A stretch of 64,000 nt of DNA, taken from Lycorma delicatula (Eukaryota; Arthropoda; Insecta; Hemiptera; Fulgoridae). Numbering within the stretch: position 1 is the stretch's first letter; each line of letters starts with the position of its first letter. The notes under the pieces were generated by a model. It was not told where the DNA came from. It searched no databases and was given only the letters and a program-made list of their open reading frames with translations. Position numbers and translations under genes: made by a program. The DNA is taken from assembly GCF_047948215.1 (NCBI RefSeq), contig NC_134463.1:100914657-100978656 (forward strand), given 5' to 3'. Positions 9,880 to 21,599 of the stretch are shown here, one piece after another.

Positions 9880-11225
9880 TATTTGTGGTATCAAATATAT
9901 ATATATATATAAGCTTTCGAACAGTTAATATTCAAGAATTTCCCAATAAATTAATTAAGAGGAATTTTATTATTAGTGAAATTACAAAACTGTAGAATTT
10001 TTAATTATAAACAGATAAGTTTCTTTGTCTTAATTAATTTTTATATGTATAAAAATATTTAGAAATGCTACTATTTTCAAAGGTTAAAAAAAATTTATTA
10101 TTTTTCTACTTTTAGATTATAAATCAAACCTAACTTTATTCCGCTTTTCGCGGCAAAACTTTATCTACGTAAATATGCCAAGTATAGAAAGGTTTTTTCG
10201 AAACATCAATGTACAAAACGATTCACTATTAAAATAAATAACTACTAAATTACAAATTAAGTATATCTTACAAATTTAGTTATCCACTTATTAATTATAA
10301 CTCAATTTTTTTTTTTTAATTAAAATTACTTCCATTTGTAGAAAATATCACAGAAATGAGTTTTCTTTACAAAAATTACATGATACTTTTACTCTTAATA
10401 ATCTTGTGTTTTTTCCGTCTAATTCCTGGTTGTACTATGAAAGTATTTATGAAAATTTATTTTTCAATTTTCCCGTTATTTTTAAAAAGGTAATCTCAAA
10501 TCGGATCGTATTAAAAAAAAAAAAAATTATATCTTTTCGTCAAATTTCATAGAAAATTCATAAATATTTTATAAATAAACAGAATCATTCCATACACTAG
10601 ACATTGAAATACTGAATATTGAAGTGATGGGGACAAATATTTTATTTTATTTTGTCGTTCGGAAAGGAAAAATCTACTGATTTCTTTTAATTCATTATTC
10701 ACACGCATCAGATTTCCTGAGTGGCTGGTCGAACGATTCATACTGACAGGGAATAGTTTAATATAAATGAAGAATTTTTGAAAAACCGGTTTACTTTTCC
10801 GCTTGACCTAACAAAAGACTAATGTATATAATTCCAATATATGTAGCGACTAGATTTAATGTTTAATCAACGTTAATAAAAGGTAAAATTAGTATAACTT
10901 GTTTTTATCTTCCTTACAAATTTACCTTAGTCTAAAGCTGAATACAAAAATTACTAATTATATATGATTTAGTCGTGACAATTATTTAGAAAAATGTTTA
11001 AATTTTTATTCTCAAAAATTATGAAATAATTTTTATTAATTTCATACCGTTATTATATAGAAAATAAGATATTTTTGGAAAATAGCGAAAAAGAGATTGT
11101 TTATCAAATTAATGAAAAAATCATATTCTTTCCAATATGAAGCACTTTTATATTTGGATAAAATTTATGAAATATTTAGTTTAATTAAAGTAATTTCCAA
11201 TTTCTTATTACAAAAACTTCATTAA
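9880..11225. other. AT-rich intergenic DNA, no gene seen
   Basis: Ordinary AT-rich sequence with a short AT run near 9897-9910. No transposon motif or plausible exon noticed. Confidence 0.55.
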
Positions 11226-11230
11226 AAAAG

Positions 11231-11256
11231 AATATATATATATATATATATATATT
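11231..11256. repeat. (AT)n microsatellite
   Basis: An uninterrupted AT dinucleotide run. Confidence 0.9.
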
Positions 11257-11259
11257 GGG

Positions 11260-11666
11260 TAAAAAATAACATGAGTAGATTTGTACAGTTACACAGAATT
11301 TAAGTGCGTATGAACATCAGTAGAAAAATACCAAATGAACATCTAGGTCTTCCGTACTTACTTATTAAATTTTATTACTATTATTATTTATTTTTAAAAT
11401 TTTCCTGTTTCATGAATATTTCACAACTGGTAATTCCAAGATTATTAGAAGAAAGTCCATGTAGAAGTATTTAAAGACAGAAATGATAAACGGCTTATTA
11501 AAGATATATATAAGCACGGATATGTGTTGGTAGGTAGGACGGGTAACTCACTTAACAGAATGGATATAGGTTTACTCGGTTTAATTAAGACAACAACGAA
11601 ACGAACAAGGGTGTACACCGTACGATTTAACGTTTTCGTTAGGTAATGTAAGGACAGGAAACTCAA

Positions 11667-11668
<2 letters not shown>
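11260..11668. other. AT-rich intergenic DNA, no gene seen
   Basis: The minus-strand frame at 11445-11714 begins inside the following AT repeat (YIYIYIYI) and is an artefact. Confidence 0.55.
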
Positions 11669-11715
<47 letters not shown>

Positions 11716-11728
11716 CATACATATACAC
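11669..11728. repeat. (AT)n-(CATA)n microsatellite
   Basis: A long TA run passes into several ACAT units. It underlies the spurious YIYIYI frame on the minus strand. Confidence 0.9.
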
Positions 11729-11989
11729 TCTGGTGTACTATTCAGATGAAAAGGCGTAAAATCGCTGAAGTAGGATATATAAACAGACTACTGGTTTAGT
11801 TAATATATATTAGTGTTATACATTGTAAAAGCGAATCCAGGATCGTATGTAAATGAACGACATGTAAATTACCACCAATATGGCTTCTATTTAAACACAA
11901 CCGCACACATAACGTGTATGTATTATATATACGTGAAAATACAAACAGGAATACGAGGACACCCTCTTTCCTATTCACTATTTTGATTC

Positions 11990-12320
11990 CAGACTAAAAC
12001 TCAATTCCCCCTCCTTTCTACATTTTCATATTCACCGTCAAACCCCCCCTCTCACATTCAAAAGAGCAAACTGCCATAACCAGGCGTCCTTTCAATAACT
12101 CGACTAATCTCCATCCATATTCGTTGTGTCGTTAGTTGTCAACTCTTGTTGTTGTCGGTGCACAAAACGATAAACGCTTCGTGTCGGTTGACGTCAGTTC
12201 GCTATATATTCACCGCCGGGAACCGCGAGTACTACATAAAACATAAATGCATAAAAGCGAATGTACGTATACTCCACTGATTTATTTGACGCGAACCCAA
12301 GTGAGTGGCTGGTTATGAGT
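11990..12320 (+). promoter_or_regulatory. promoter-like region with CRE palindrome
   Basis: Compositionally distinct DNA. A pyrimidine-rich, C-rich segment (11995-12060) is followed by mixed-composition sequence with a perfect CRE palindrome TGACGTCA (12189-12196), an Inr-like tcagtt overlapping it, a TATA-like ctatatattc just downstream and a possible splice donor (caagtgagt near 12300). These are the elements of a host promoter and first exon, but no coding exon follows in the window and the matches are short. Either strand is possible. Treat this as a weak candidate. Confidence 0.25.
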
Positions 12321-12471
12321 ACGCTTTAGTAAAAGGGTTACGATTAGCGAGGAAGGGTGTTTTGCAGTAGTTATTTTAGATTTCCCTTATGAATAAACGT
12401 TTATATTATGATTAACCCTTTTAATAATGATTATGAATATGTAAAAGTACAATCCAGTATGCAGTAATGCA

Positions 12472-12574
<103 letters not shown>

Positions 12575-12731
12575 GCGATAGAAAAATGATATATAAAATT
12601 TAGAAAAACTCGAGCTGATATATTGGATTTTTTTTAAATAGTAGGCGTATAAAGTAGTAATATGTTTTTTTATTAATTAAATACAAAAATACTTAGCAAA
12701 AAATTATAAATATAAACAAGACCTAATTAAG

Positions 12732-12770
12732 ATCTCTCTCTCTCTCTCTCTCTCACTTCCTCTCTCTCGC
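12732..12770. repeat. (TC)n microsatellite
   Basis: A TC dinucleotide run, briefly interrupted by acttcc, then resumed. Confidence 0.9.
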
Positions 12771-12969
12771 TCCAGATTTTAAAATAAAAAAAATTAATGT
12801 GCACGGAGTGCCTATTAGTTAAAATTAAGTAGAAGATAAAAAGCATAAATATATCTATTATAAACGAAAACTGAAATTCTGAAACGCAAATTTATTTATT
12901 AGAAGGGGAAGAAATTTGGTTTAAAAATAATAAAACAAAAAAAAAAAATAGTAATGAAATTTAACAGAA

Positions 12970-13416
12970 AAACTCTGATGTGGACACCACATAACTTCTT
13001 TGAGGGCCTATGAAATTACATATAGACATTTTTTGCCGCACTTCATTTAAACTTATTTCATTTGAAAGTGAGATACGATCCTCCAATTCTTTAATAAAAC
13101 GGACAGTTACATAATTGCTGAAATATTGCTTTTCATTAACAAAAAATATTTATACAATTATTAATTCAACAATCTTACCTGAAATATTAGGATAGAGTAA
13201 AAGTCCCTTTATTACTCTTTCTAATATCATGTTTTTTTTTTTTAATTATTATGATGCAACCATAAAAAAAAATGAAAAAAAAGAAACAAAAGAAGATTAC
13301 TAAATTTTATAGCGATTTTTGTTATCAAGTAGACTGAAACAAATGCATAAATAAAATAACCATTCTAAATTATAATTTTCAATTAATAATAAATAATCAG
13401 ATATTTCACCAAATCT
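12970..13416 (+). repeat. 5' extension of repeat family A-D, copy A
   Basis: The segment with cttcatttaaacttatttcatttg (split here only for reference: near 13040) matches the sequence upstream of copy C near 27748-27960. It begins with a gatgtggacaccacat motif at about 12977, the same motif that opens the main element at 13417, so copy A carries a direct duplication of its own start. It may be a longer form of the family or an older tandem insertion. Confidence 0.55.
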
Positions 13417-14056
13417 GACGTGGACACCACATGACTTCCTTGTATGCTTAGTAAATTACATTTACTCATTTTTAAAAGTACATAAAATTTTACTTCACTA
13501 ATAACGTCTGTTTTCATATCTTTTTAATTATTGTTATTATTGAATTTTTGTTTATTGTAAAAATCTTTTTACAGTCCGAGATTAATAATTATTAATAAAT
13601 CAATATATTTAAATTAAAAAAAAGGAGATGAAGTCTAATTCCAACCGATTTGCCTTCCCTATGCAAGATCAAAATATTTCATAAATTAAAATTTTATTTG
13701 GCTATAAATCTGGAATGAAAATAAGTACCGCTTATGATATATTAAAATCTCTCAATGAGTGTTTATTACTGCAGTTAAGAAAAAGTCCAAAATCCAATGT
13801 TTTTGGATTTTAGACACTTTTGGTCCAGGCGATTGCAATCAAAAGGGGAGATGCAAAACTAGATGTTACAACAGTCTTAAATCCAAAATTGGTCAACATC
13901 CTACGGCTAATCGTTTTTGAGTTATACGAGATACATACGTACGTAAGTACAGATATCACACCGAAATGATGAGTCAAAATGTATATTTCCGTTTAAATCT
14001 GAAAACCAAAATTTTTCGCGATCACAATATTTCCTTTACTTCGTACAAGAAAGTAA
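13417..14056 (+). mobile_element. repeat family A-D, copy A
   Basis: One of four homologous copies in the window (A here; B minus at 17.8-18.5 kb; C at 28.0-28.7 kb; D at 37.4-38.1 kb). It opens with the palindromic motif gtggacaccac then acttccttgta, and closes with the inverted counterpart of the latter (tacaagaaagt, 14044-14054), suggesting short terminal inverted repeats. Inside is a hairpin built from aaaatccaa/ttggatttt (about 13788-13812) and a tacgtacgta run. There is no coding capacity, so it is probably a non-autonomous DNA element. The superfamily is unknown. Confidence 0.6.
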
Positions 14057-14059
14057 AAA

Positions 14060-15685
14060 GGGTGTTGATAAGGTAAATATTAATAGACGAGAATTCCAGT
14101 AACAAGAAGATTTTATTTAGATAATAAAAATAAGGAGTATAAACGAAATATGAAACGCGTGAAATAACACAAGCAAGATAAAAAAACAATTTTACTAGTA
14201 TAAAATTTAGATTAAAAACAAAGAAAATAATCGGAAAATTATAACTAAATACTCGCATGTCGACTGGTAAACAATCATCATCTGCCCATACAAACAAAAT
14301 TTATTAAAAGTTAATGTACAGTATCTCACGAAAAATAAAATTTCATGATACAGTTTACAAGTAAAAGTAAAGAAAAAAATCATATAAATGCAAGTCCTGC
14401 CGGAAACGTTATGTTTTTGAGTTATAGCTTGGAGAAAACTTCACTCTGATTTCTGCTCCAAGAATGAAATGGAACAATATTAACTAATTTTTAAAGCGGT
14501 TTCACATGATATCTGACCTAAAAAATTGAATAAAATATGTTTCAGAACTTTACGTCTAATAAAATTTGAGAAAATTCTTATAAAAAAAAAAAAACTGTCG
14601 CAAAATACATTTTTTTTTTAAGTATGATGAGAAATTATCTTGTTAAATTGCCAATAAATAAATTAATTTTTGTAATAAAACTTGAAGAGAATCTATATCT
14701 GAGAATACAATGAGAGTAAAGATCAACTGAAATGAAGAATAGTTTTCGAAATTTGACTTTTATTAAAAACAATGGAAACCGAAACGTGACAGAATAATAA
14801 CAATATTTATACCACAATTTTAAACCAAAAATAGAATTATTTTGATATTGGAAAATGTTTAAAAATAAAGTCAACGATTTAAATTAAATAAGATGATAGT
14901 TTAGTACGTTAGATGTTGAAAAAAAAACAAAAAATTACAGAGAACAAAAATTCTCTATGTACGTTTATTAAATAAAACAAAAATACCTTAAATCATCATA
15001 AACAGGATTGTTATCTAACGTTTTTCATTTTAACTTGGTCTTTCGGTAAGTTTTATTACTCATTTACATCAGATTAATTTTTTCTGTTTTATTTCTAAAT
15101 ACAAATAAAATTATTTTTGTGAAGTTTGATTTTTTAACTAATTTATCTCGTAAAATATATTTTTTATATTTGTTTATAATTGAAATTTTCATCCAGTTAC
15201 AGATTTTTATTTCCTGTAAACATTTTTAGTATTTATATTTGCTATTTTTAATTAAAAACCATTTTTCATTGTTCTATTTTATTTAAATGTAGAATTAAAA
15301 ATCTAGTATACTTTACAGCAGTGGCGAAACCTGGAAAATTAATAACATAAACAAATGATTTTTATGTAATTTAATGTTTCAATGAGGTATTGATAAATAC
15401 CTTCCTGTCGCATTATTATTGTTGCAGTATAGCAATGAAAAAAATTAAAAGGTAAAATAAATTTGATAATGTGAAATTTGTATCGCTGTAAAAAAGAAAA
15501 CGCTGCTCTATGTAATACAATAATATTCAAGTATAAAACTATTTTACATAACACAAAACTACAATAAAATTGTAATGGAAGACAAGCATAAAATACATAC
15601 ATAAAATAACAAATAATAAAGGATGGATGGATGTAGTAAAGTGTGGTTAAAAATTATTAAACAACTGAAACAGACTTCTTTTTGC
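14060..15685. other. AT-rich intergenic DNA, no gene seen
   Basis: Frames at 14022-14297, 14635-14874 and 15339-15602 (minus) are hydrophobic, low-complexity and unrecognised. They look like chance frames in AT-rich DNA. Confidence 0.5.
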
Positions 15686-15687
15686 CG

Positions 15688-15901
15688 CAGTGTTTAATTA
15701 ACAACAATTCCAGTTTACCGGAATCATAAGTATATTTGAATATCAAATTAACTGACATGCAGAGTGGGATCCCCATTTAAATACCTCAAACAACTGTAAT
15801 TGTATACGTATATTACACTGTATACAAAATATATACTAAACATACATATAATTACATACAAATATGAATCCAAGGAACACTGATCAAAGTCCAAAGTTCA
15901 G
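15688..15901 (+). repeat. dispersed repeat, copy 2 (pair with 6.1 kb)
   Basis: Homologous to 6107-6318 in the same orientation. Its right edge is followed by a small palindrome (tttctttgctttttataaaagcaaagaaa region, 15908-15936 approximately). Confidence 0.7.
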
Positions 15902-15939
15902 AGTTCAGTTTCTTTGCTTTTTATAAAAGCAAAGAAAAA

Positions 15940-17800
15940 ACAAAAATTTGTTTTATCAAAAAAATAACTAATCGAACAAAGAAAGTCAAACAAATCAAAG
16001 GACCAAAAAATGTAAGTGGCTAAATGAAATAAAGAATTTTGACAATTCACAACACATTTGTGGTGACTGATTCACCTCAAATCTCTGAGAACTTGCAGGT
16101 CTAATATATGTTAGTTCAGTCTCATTCTGTTTGTTCAATCTCTTCTAACGGTTGGCAATCCCAGGTAATCGTGGGTATTTCAGTGTTTTTCTCGGACCAC
16201 GGCATTTCTGTTACACTTCACAACGGTCTGTTCTGAGATTACTGTAGGACTTCGATGTTACTCTCGCTTGTCGTATCTCACAGTTGGATTCTGTGGGTAC
16301 AAATCGTTTTTAGGACCGCTCAGTATAGCAATTTCTTGTTAAAGAAACAATCAATTGAAACAAAAAAAGAAAGAATTAAAGAGCTAAAAAAACAACAACG
16401 AAAAAAGAATAAGCAATTGAAACTCAAACAAATGAAATCTTATCAAATCAATAAATAGTAATAATTTGTATATTAAATTTTATTTAGTTATGTATAAACG
16501 TAACCACTTAGAATTATAAATACATGAATACTCAGAACAGAATTTATAGAATGTTTTCAACGCCACCAGGCATATCATGACGACCTGAATGCAACCTTGA
16601 TAACCATAGATGTTACAGAAATCGTAACTGATTTAACAAAATTAACTTCACGTATGTAATTTCCGTTAAACGATTTTATTTAACAAAAATGTTAGAAATT
16701 TTAGAAAATTGAAGAATCAATATTTTTAGAGATGTAGCGATGATGTTTTGCAAAACTAATACCGCCTATCGCTGAAAAATATCGTACTTTTGCATTTGGT
16801 GTAGATTCGCACAACATGAACTTACCGAGCAAAGCAGACTTACTTTTTACAATCGACATTTTTTTGTTGTGCGTTTTTTATTATGTACAGTTACAGTCAA
16901 ATGTGCTTTCCAAATATAATGAAATTTTACGGTAAGATTTCTAGTAAAATTTTACGGTAAAATTTTACGGTAAGATTAAGCTTAAAGACGTAAATTTAAA
17001 GATTCTTTACAAAAATTTTTATTACAGAATAGCGGCTGATATCTTTTGCAGAATGAAAGCAAGAGAGAAGCACTGGTAGGAAAGATTCCATCATGCTGCT
17101 GAAAGAGTAAACACATGGTCTTCCACCCCTCTCGAATAAACCTACACTTGGTTTCACCAGTCTATATTTTCAATGACTACGCATTAGATACTCCACTATT
17201 TCAGATTTAGTATATCTTTTTCCGCAAAATTTGTCCCTTAAACCATTCTACCACTACTGTTTCTACTAACACTTAACAGAATTTACTTTCGATACAATAG
17301 TATTTAATCCTAAATCAACACTGATTTTCTATTCAATTAACGTATTTTTTATATATTTTTTGCCATGTAACCTTATAATTAACAGATACCCACGCGCAAA
17401 CACATATATATTTATTTTTTATTTTTGACATGAAAAATAGTGGAAGTACTTCCGCAATCATCAGTCAATGTTGTCGGGTATCGCTGGAAACAAAGCTAAC
17501 GATATTCCTTGTATAGTAATATTAAAATTAATAAGATTAACTTTTCTTAATCAATTAATATCGATATTTCCGTTTAGTACTATAATCTACTTTTCAGTTT
17601 TTAAAATTAAGTTTCGATGTAGAGCTCAATTTTTTAAATTAAATAAAAAATAAATAAGATATAATTTTCATTAAAACCTCATCTTTTTATTGTTTTATTA
17701 ATTTAGTTTAGGTTTTAGTCAACAATTAATTTATCTAAATATTTACATACTGCAAACATTTTATTGATTTTAAATATATACATATTACATCTAATTTTAC
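15940..17800. other. intergenic DNA, small internal repeats only
   Basis: It includes a short tandem of the block aaattttacggta (three units, about 16921-16976). The plus-strand frame 16255-16458 ends in a lysine-rich stretch typical of A-rich DNA and is not convincing. No gene is supported. Confidence 0.5.
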
Positions 17801-17808
17801 TTCCTTGT

Positions 17809-18534
17809 ACAGAGTGAAGGAAGTATTGTGATCGCGAAAAATTTCGGTTTTCAGATTTCAACGGAAATATCTATTTTGATCATCCCTGAATTCATTTTGA
17901 CTAGTTTCGGCGTGATGTCCGCGTACGTACATATGTACGTACGTATCTCGCGTAACTTAAAAACGATTATTCGTAGAATGTAGAAACTTTGGATTTAGGA
18001 CTGTTATATAATCTATTTGTGCATCTCTCCTTTTGACTGCAATCGACTGAACCAAAAGTGTCCAGCCCAAAGTCCAAAAAATTTGGATTTTGCACTTTTT
18101 CATAACTGTAGTAGTAAGTTCTCATTAAGAACTTTTCAACGATATAACAAAGTCGAACTTATTTTCATCGGTTCCAGAGTTATAGTCAAATAGATTTTTA
18201 ATTAAGGTAACATTTGGATTTTAGTAAGGGGAAGGAACATCGGTTCGAATCAGACTTCAATTCCTTTTTTTTAAATTTAAATATATTGATTTATTAATAA
18301 TTATTCACCACTGATTGTAAAAAAATTTACAATAAATAAAAATTATGTAAAAAAAAATTACATTAAATAGTAATTCAATAATACAATTAAAAAAAAAATA
18401 TTTCATTAATACTTCTGATATTTTTTCATTTTTTTATGTGTTTTCTTCTTTTTTTTTAAATGTGTATATGTAATTTAATAGGCGTACAAATTATGTTTTA
18501 TTACATGGAGCTCCACATACGGAAATATAACATA
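17809..18534 (-). mobile_element. repeat family A-D, copy B
   Basis: Inverted relative to copies A, C and D. The 3' end (acttccttgta, near 17810) is at low coordinates. The 5' end, with the family boundary gtggagctccat in palindromic form and gtacgcctattaaatt, is near 18480-18520. The internal tacgta run forms an exact 22-base palindrome at 17922-17943. No coding capacity. Confidence 0.6.
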
Positions 18535-18539
18535 AGTAA

Positions 18540-19500
18540 GCCTACAGCTACAAAAAGCTAATTGAATATGTTTTTATATACATGATAAAGAAAAAAAACG
18601 CAGCAATAAATTCCATAAGTACAATGACATATTTATATTATTTATTTTATCAGTATATTGTATAACAATAACAATATTGTAAAAAACAAAAAGTGTACCA
18701 GAAATATGTTTACTTAAAGGGCAGGTGTAAAATGACACATAAATCACGGTATAAAAACACCTGTTTGAAAGATTGACAGGTATTGTTTAATTTCTTTGGA
18801 AAGCTGTTAGGTCTATGTTATTATAATGTGATGCAATGTATTTTGTATACAATGTCGTGGTTAATATTGTAAAAGAAAGAATAGGAAAAAAAAAAGATCA
18901 ACAAGCAAATACAAACAGTTACGTGTATACACATCATTAAAAGTTGAATACATCCTATAGTGAGAAGCACGTATATACGATGCCATAGATTTAATATTGA
19001 TATGTAATGCAATTTAAAATCTTTATTATAAATATAAATTATTGTTTTAAATTATATAATTATAATAAACCTTATTTTCCATTTTGTTAATTAAGAAACA
19101 AAAATTTTTAAGAGTATTTAAGTATTAAAAAAATAAATAAATACAAAAAATTGAAAAAAAAATTAACTCAATAATTGTGAGAACATAATTTCCTAAAAAT
19201 TGTAAAATTTCAGGTAAAGCAGTTATGAAAAGGTGAAACGATTGTGACAGCCAGCGGAATAGCAAATCGCCGAGGAACAGTTTACACAATATCTTTCATG
19301 TAATGGTGTTTAGCAATCTGACATTTTGAAAACATTACGAAACCAAAGGACTAATAAAGAAAGGGTGAATTTTAGGTATGAAAAAAAAGAGAAATCCGAT
19401 AAAAAATTAAAGAAAGGAAAAAAATGTCCGTTGAACCTTGTAGTCAATGGCGTGGACACCGTATTTAACGAATGATTGTATAAGGAAGAAAAAATAGAAA
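18540..19500. other. AT-rich intergenic DNA, no gene seen
   Basis: No domain recognised. The minus-strand frames at 18821-19012 and 19310-19504 are low-complexity. Confidence 0.5.
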
Positions 19501-19504
19501 GCAA

Positions 19505-19830
19505 AATCAGCGGACAAGAAGAAGAAAATCTTTTATATTATTTTAACAGACGTGAAAAAGGCAGAGCAAATATACAAAAAAGAAAATTTTTCATACAGAA
19601 ATAAACTTTTAGTAGGACCAAATATAGAATTAAGGAATTAGAAAAAAAAAAGTTTAGTATATTTCTTGATAATGTGCTTTACGATACTGAAACGTGGAAA
19701 ACATTAAAAGTAGTAATAGACAAAAATACATAGCTATTAAGTTTATTATTACGAAGAATTATAAAAATAGTGTGAGCTGATAAATTAAATAATTACAGTT
19801 AATGAAAGTAAATGAAAATGTAGAGTGAAA
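19505..19830 (+). pseudogene. decayed LINE reverse transcriptase C-terminal relic
   Basis: The plus strand retains a faint trace of the post-palm region of an RTE-like LINE. Near 19674-19697 it reads VLYDTETW, the Y-G-x-E-T-W-type motif. It is preceded by AEQIYKKENFSYRNKLLVGP and IELR, resembling the A..F..KKNLL...ELR spacing of the family, and followed in another frame by LLRRIIKIV then a stop then ADKLN, resembling LRRMLKISWTDK. Stops and frameshifts abound. The LINE at 59.6 kb is a better-preserved relative (VALYGSETW). Confidence 0.5.
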
Positions 19831-19963
19831 GGAGTAAAGACGAACTTAGAATGTTGGAAATATGTTTCACTAAAGAAATCGAAGGGTATAGAAGGTATAG
19901 AATAGTTTCTAATCAGTAAGATGAATGAATTATAAAAATAAATATAAAATAAAATCATTTTAT

Positions 19964-20030
19964 ATATATATATATAAATAAATAATCTTTATATATATAT
20001 ATATATAAAAATATATATCTTTATATATAT
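19964..20030. repeat. (TA)n-rich region at Helitron edge
   Basis: Several interrupted TA dinucleotide runs directly before the Helitron 5' end. Confidence 0.85.
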
Positions 20031-20033
20031 ATT

Positions 20034-21314
20034 TCTTGTGTGCGTGTGTATGAAAGTGAACTCCTCCTAAACGGCTGGACTGATTTTGATGAAATTTTGT
20101 GTGTGTGTTCAAGGGGATTCGATAATGATTTAGATTTACAATTTGGTCCACTGGAAAATTTTTTTTTAATTATTTTTTTATTTATAAGTAGTTGTTGATT
20201 TTGGAATGTTTTACATCGGATCCGGCAGACTGCACTACCATCGCAGTATCGAATATTTATAATATTCTATTTTAATTTTAGTTTGTCCCGACAGTTGGTG
20301 CTGCGATCAAATTGACAAAAATATTTCGTAATTTTGTGTTATTATTGTGTTACAAAAAATCGCGAGAAAACAGTTTTTTAATAAATAAGAGGCTAATAAA
20401 TCAGATGGAAATGTAAACAAAGGAAAACCAATCAGATCAATGCAAGATGGCCGCTGTCAAACACAACGACCAATCACAAATAGCCCGTATGGCCGTTGCC
20501 AATGTAAACAAAATCACAACTCATTAAGTAACAAGTAGGCAGCACTGCGATCGCGTTTAGAATTGTGCGCGTATTGAGAAATATTATATTATTATTTATT
20601 GAAATAAGGTTTTAAAGTGTAATTAAAAAATATACATTGTGCAAATTTGTAAGGTACAGTATCAAGTGAAAATGTTTTTTTTAATTTATTTATGTGTTGT
20701 TGATCTTGGGATGGTTGGGGTTCACAATTGGGTCCGGTAGACAGCGTGTGGGTCCGATAGGCCCACACGTTTTAATTTACAATTATCTAAAATTTGGTAA
20801 AATAGATGTTAGAATAAAGAATGAGAAAAATGATAAAAATTTCTACTAAAATTTTAACTACGTTGCTTTTTTACAGTGCTTTAATTTTTTTATTAATTGA
20901 TTAATTAAGCTGTTACATGGTTATGAAACATCAAAATTATTAAATAATAAAAAAAAATATGTCGGAGGAACTTTTTTAGAATGATGTTAAGTGAAAATTA
21001 GTAGTAATGTGGATGAAAATTTATTAATTACACTAATTACTAATTTTACGACGTTTCGATTTTTTAATTCAATTTTCATCGGCCATCTCAATATTTAGTG
21101 AAAATAAATATTAACCATACTACACATAATTAATCAATAAACCCATTACAATAATACAACAATCACAAACTGATAATATCATACTAATAGTCATTTTAAT
21201 GAAATTTAGAACACATTCCTGCTAATTTTAACTTAATTAAGTTACTTATATTTACGTGTGTGCATTTATTACAGAATAATGCCGCGTCAGGACAACGTCT
21301 GACGGGTCCGCCAG
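20034..21314 (+). mobile_element. non-autonomous Helitron
   Basis: The 5' end begins TCTTGTGTGCGTG, followed by the cctcctaaacggctggactgattttgatgaaat text that I recognise from insect non-autonomous rolling-circle elements. The 3' end has the expected hairpin: stem CGTCAG (21285-21290) with CTGACG (21299-21304), then ggtccg and the terminus CCAG followed by T, one base off the canonical CTAG/T. There are no terminal inverted repeats. No Rep/helicase coding sequence is present over about 1.28 kb, so it depends on an autonomous partner. It lies between TA-rich tracts, consistent with AT target choice. Confidence 0.7.
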
Positions 21315-21316
21315 TA

Positions 21317-21337
21317 TATATATATATATATATTTAT
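21317..21337. repeat. (TA)n microsatellite between Helitron and SINE
   Basis: A TA run immediately 3' of the Helitron terminus. Confidence 0.85.
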
Positions 21338-21343
21338 ATACAT

Positions 21344-21590
21344 TTTTCCAAACACTTTTCCAGCTTTCCAGCTGTTGCCGATTACAGGTTACAGGCTTGC
21401 GAGGCCTGACGTAGCTGCAATGTAAGTGTATGTGTACATGTAAACATGTAGTCTGGAACAAACTCAGGTCAACCATTCAAATCCATATAAAAAAACTCCT
21501 TTCGAACGACTTAAACCTTAGAACTCTCGACTTCAAAAATTATTCTGCGACGACGAGTTAACCACTAGACCAACCCGTTTGTCTAAAATT
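21344..21590 (-). mobile_element. tRNA-derived SINE, family 2, copy 1
   Basis: On the minus strand an A box TGGTCTAGTGG (complement of 21562-21572) is followed by gaagtcgagagttctaagg and a degraded B box. A body follows with gttccagactacatgtttac and a 3' part shared with the copy at 24.2 kb. The head could derive from a tRNA gene but no cloverleaf is preserved. It lies next to the Helitron, separated by a TA run. Confidence 0.7.
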
Positions 21591-21599
21591 ACTATTATT

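Noticed and set aside
11445..11714. 89-residue minus frame starting YIYIYIYI
   Set aside because: Its start is a translated AT microsatellite.
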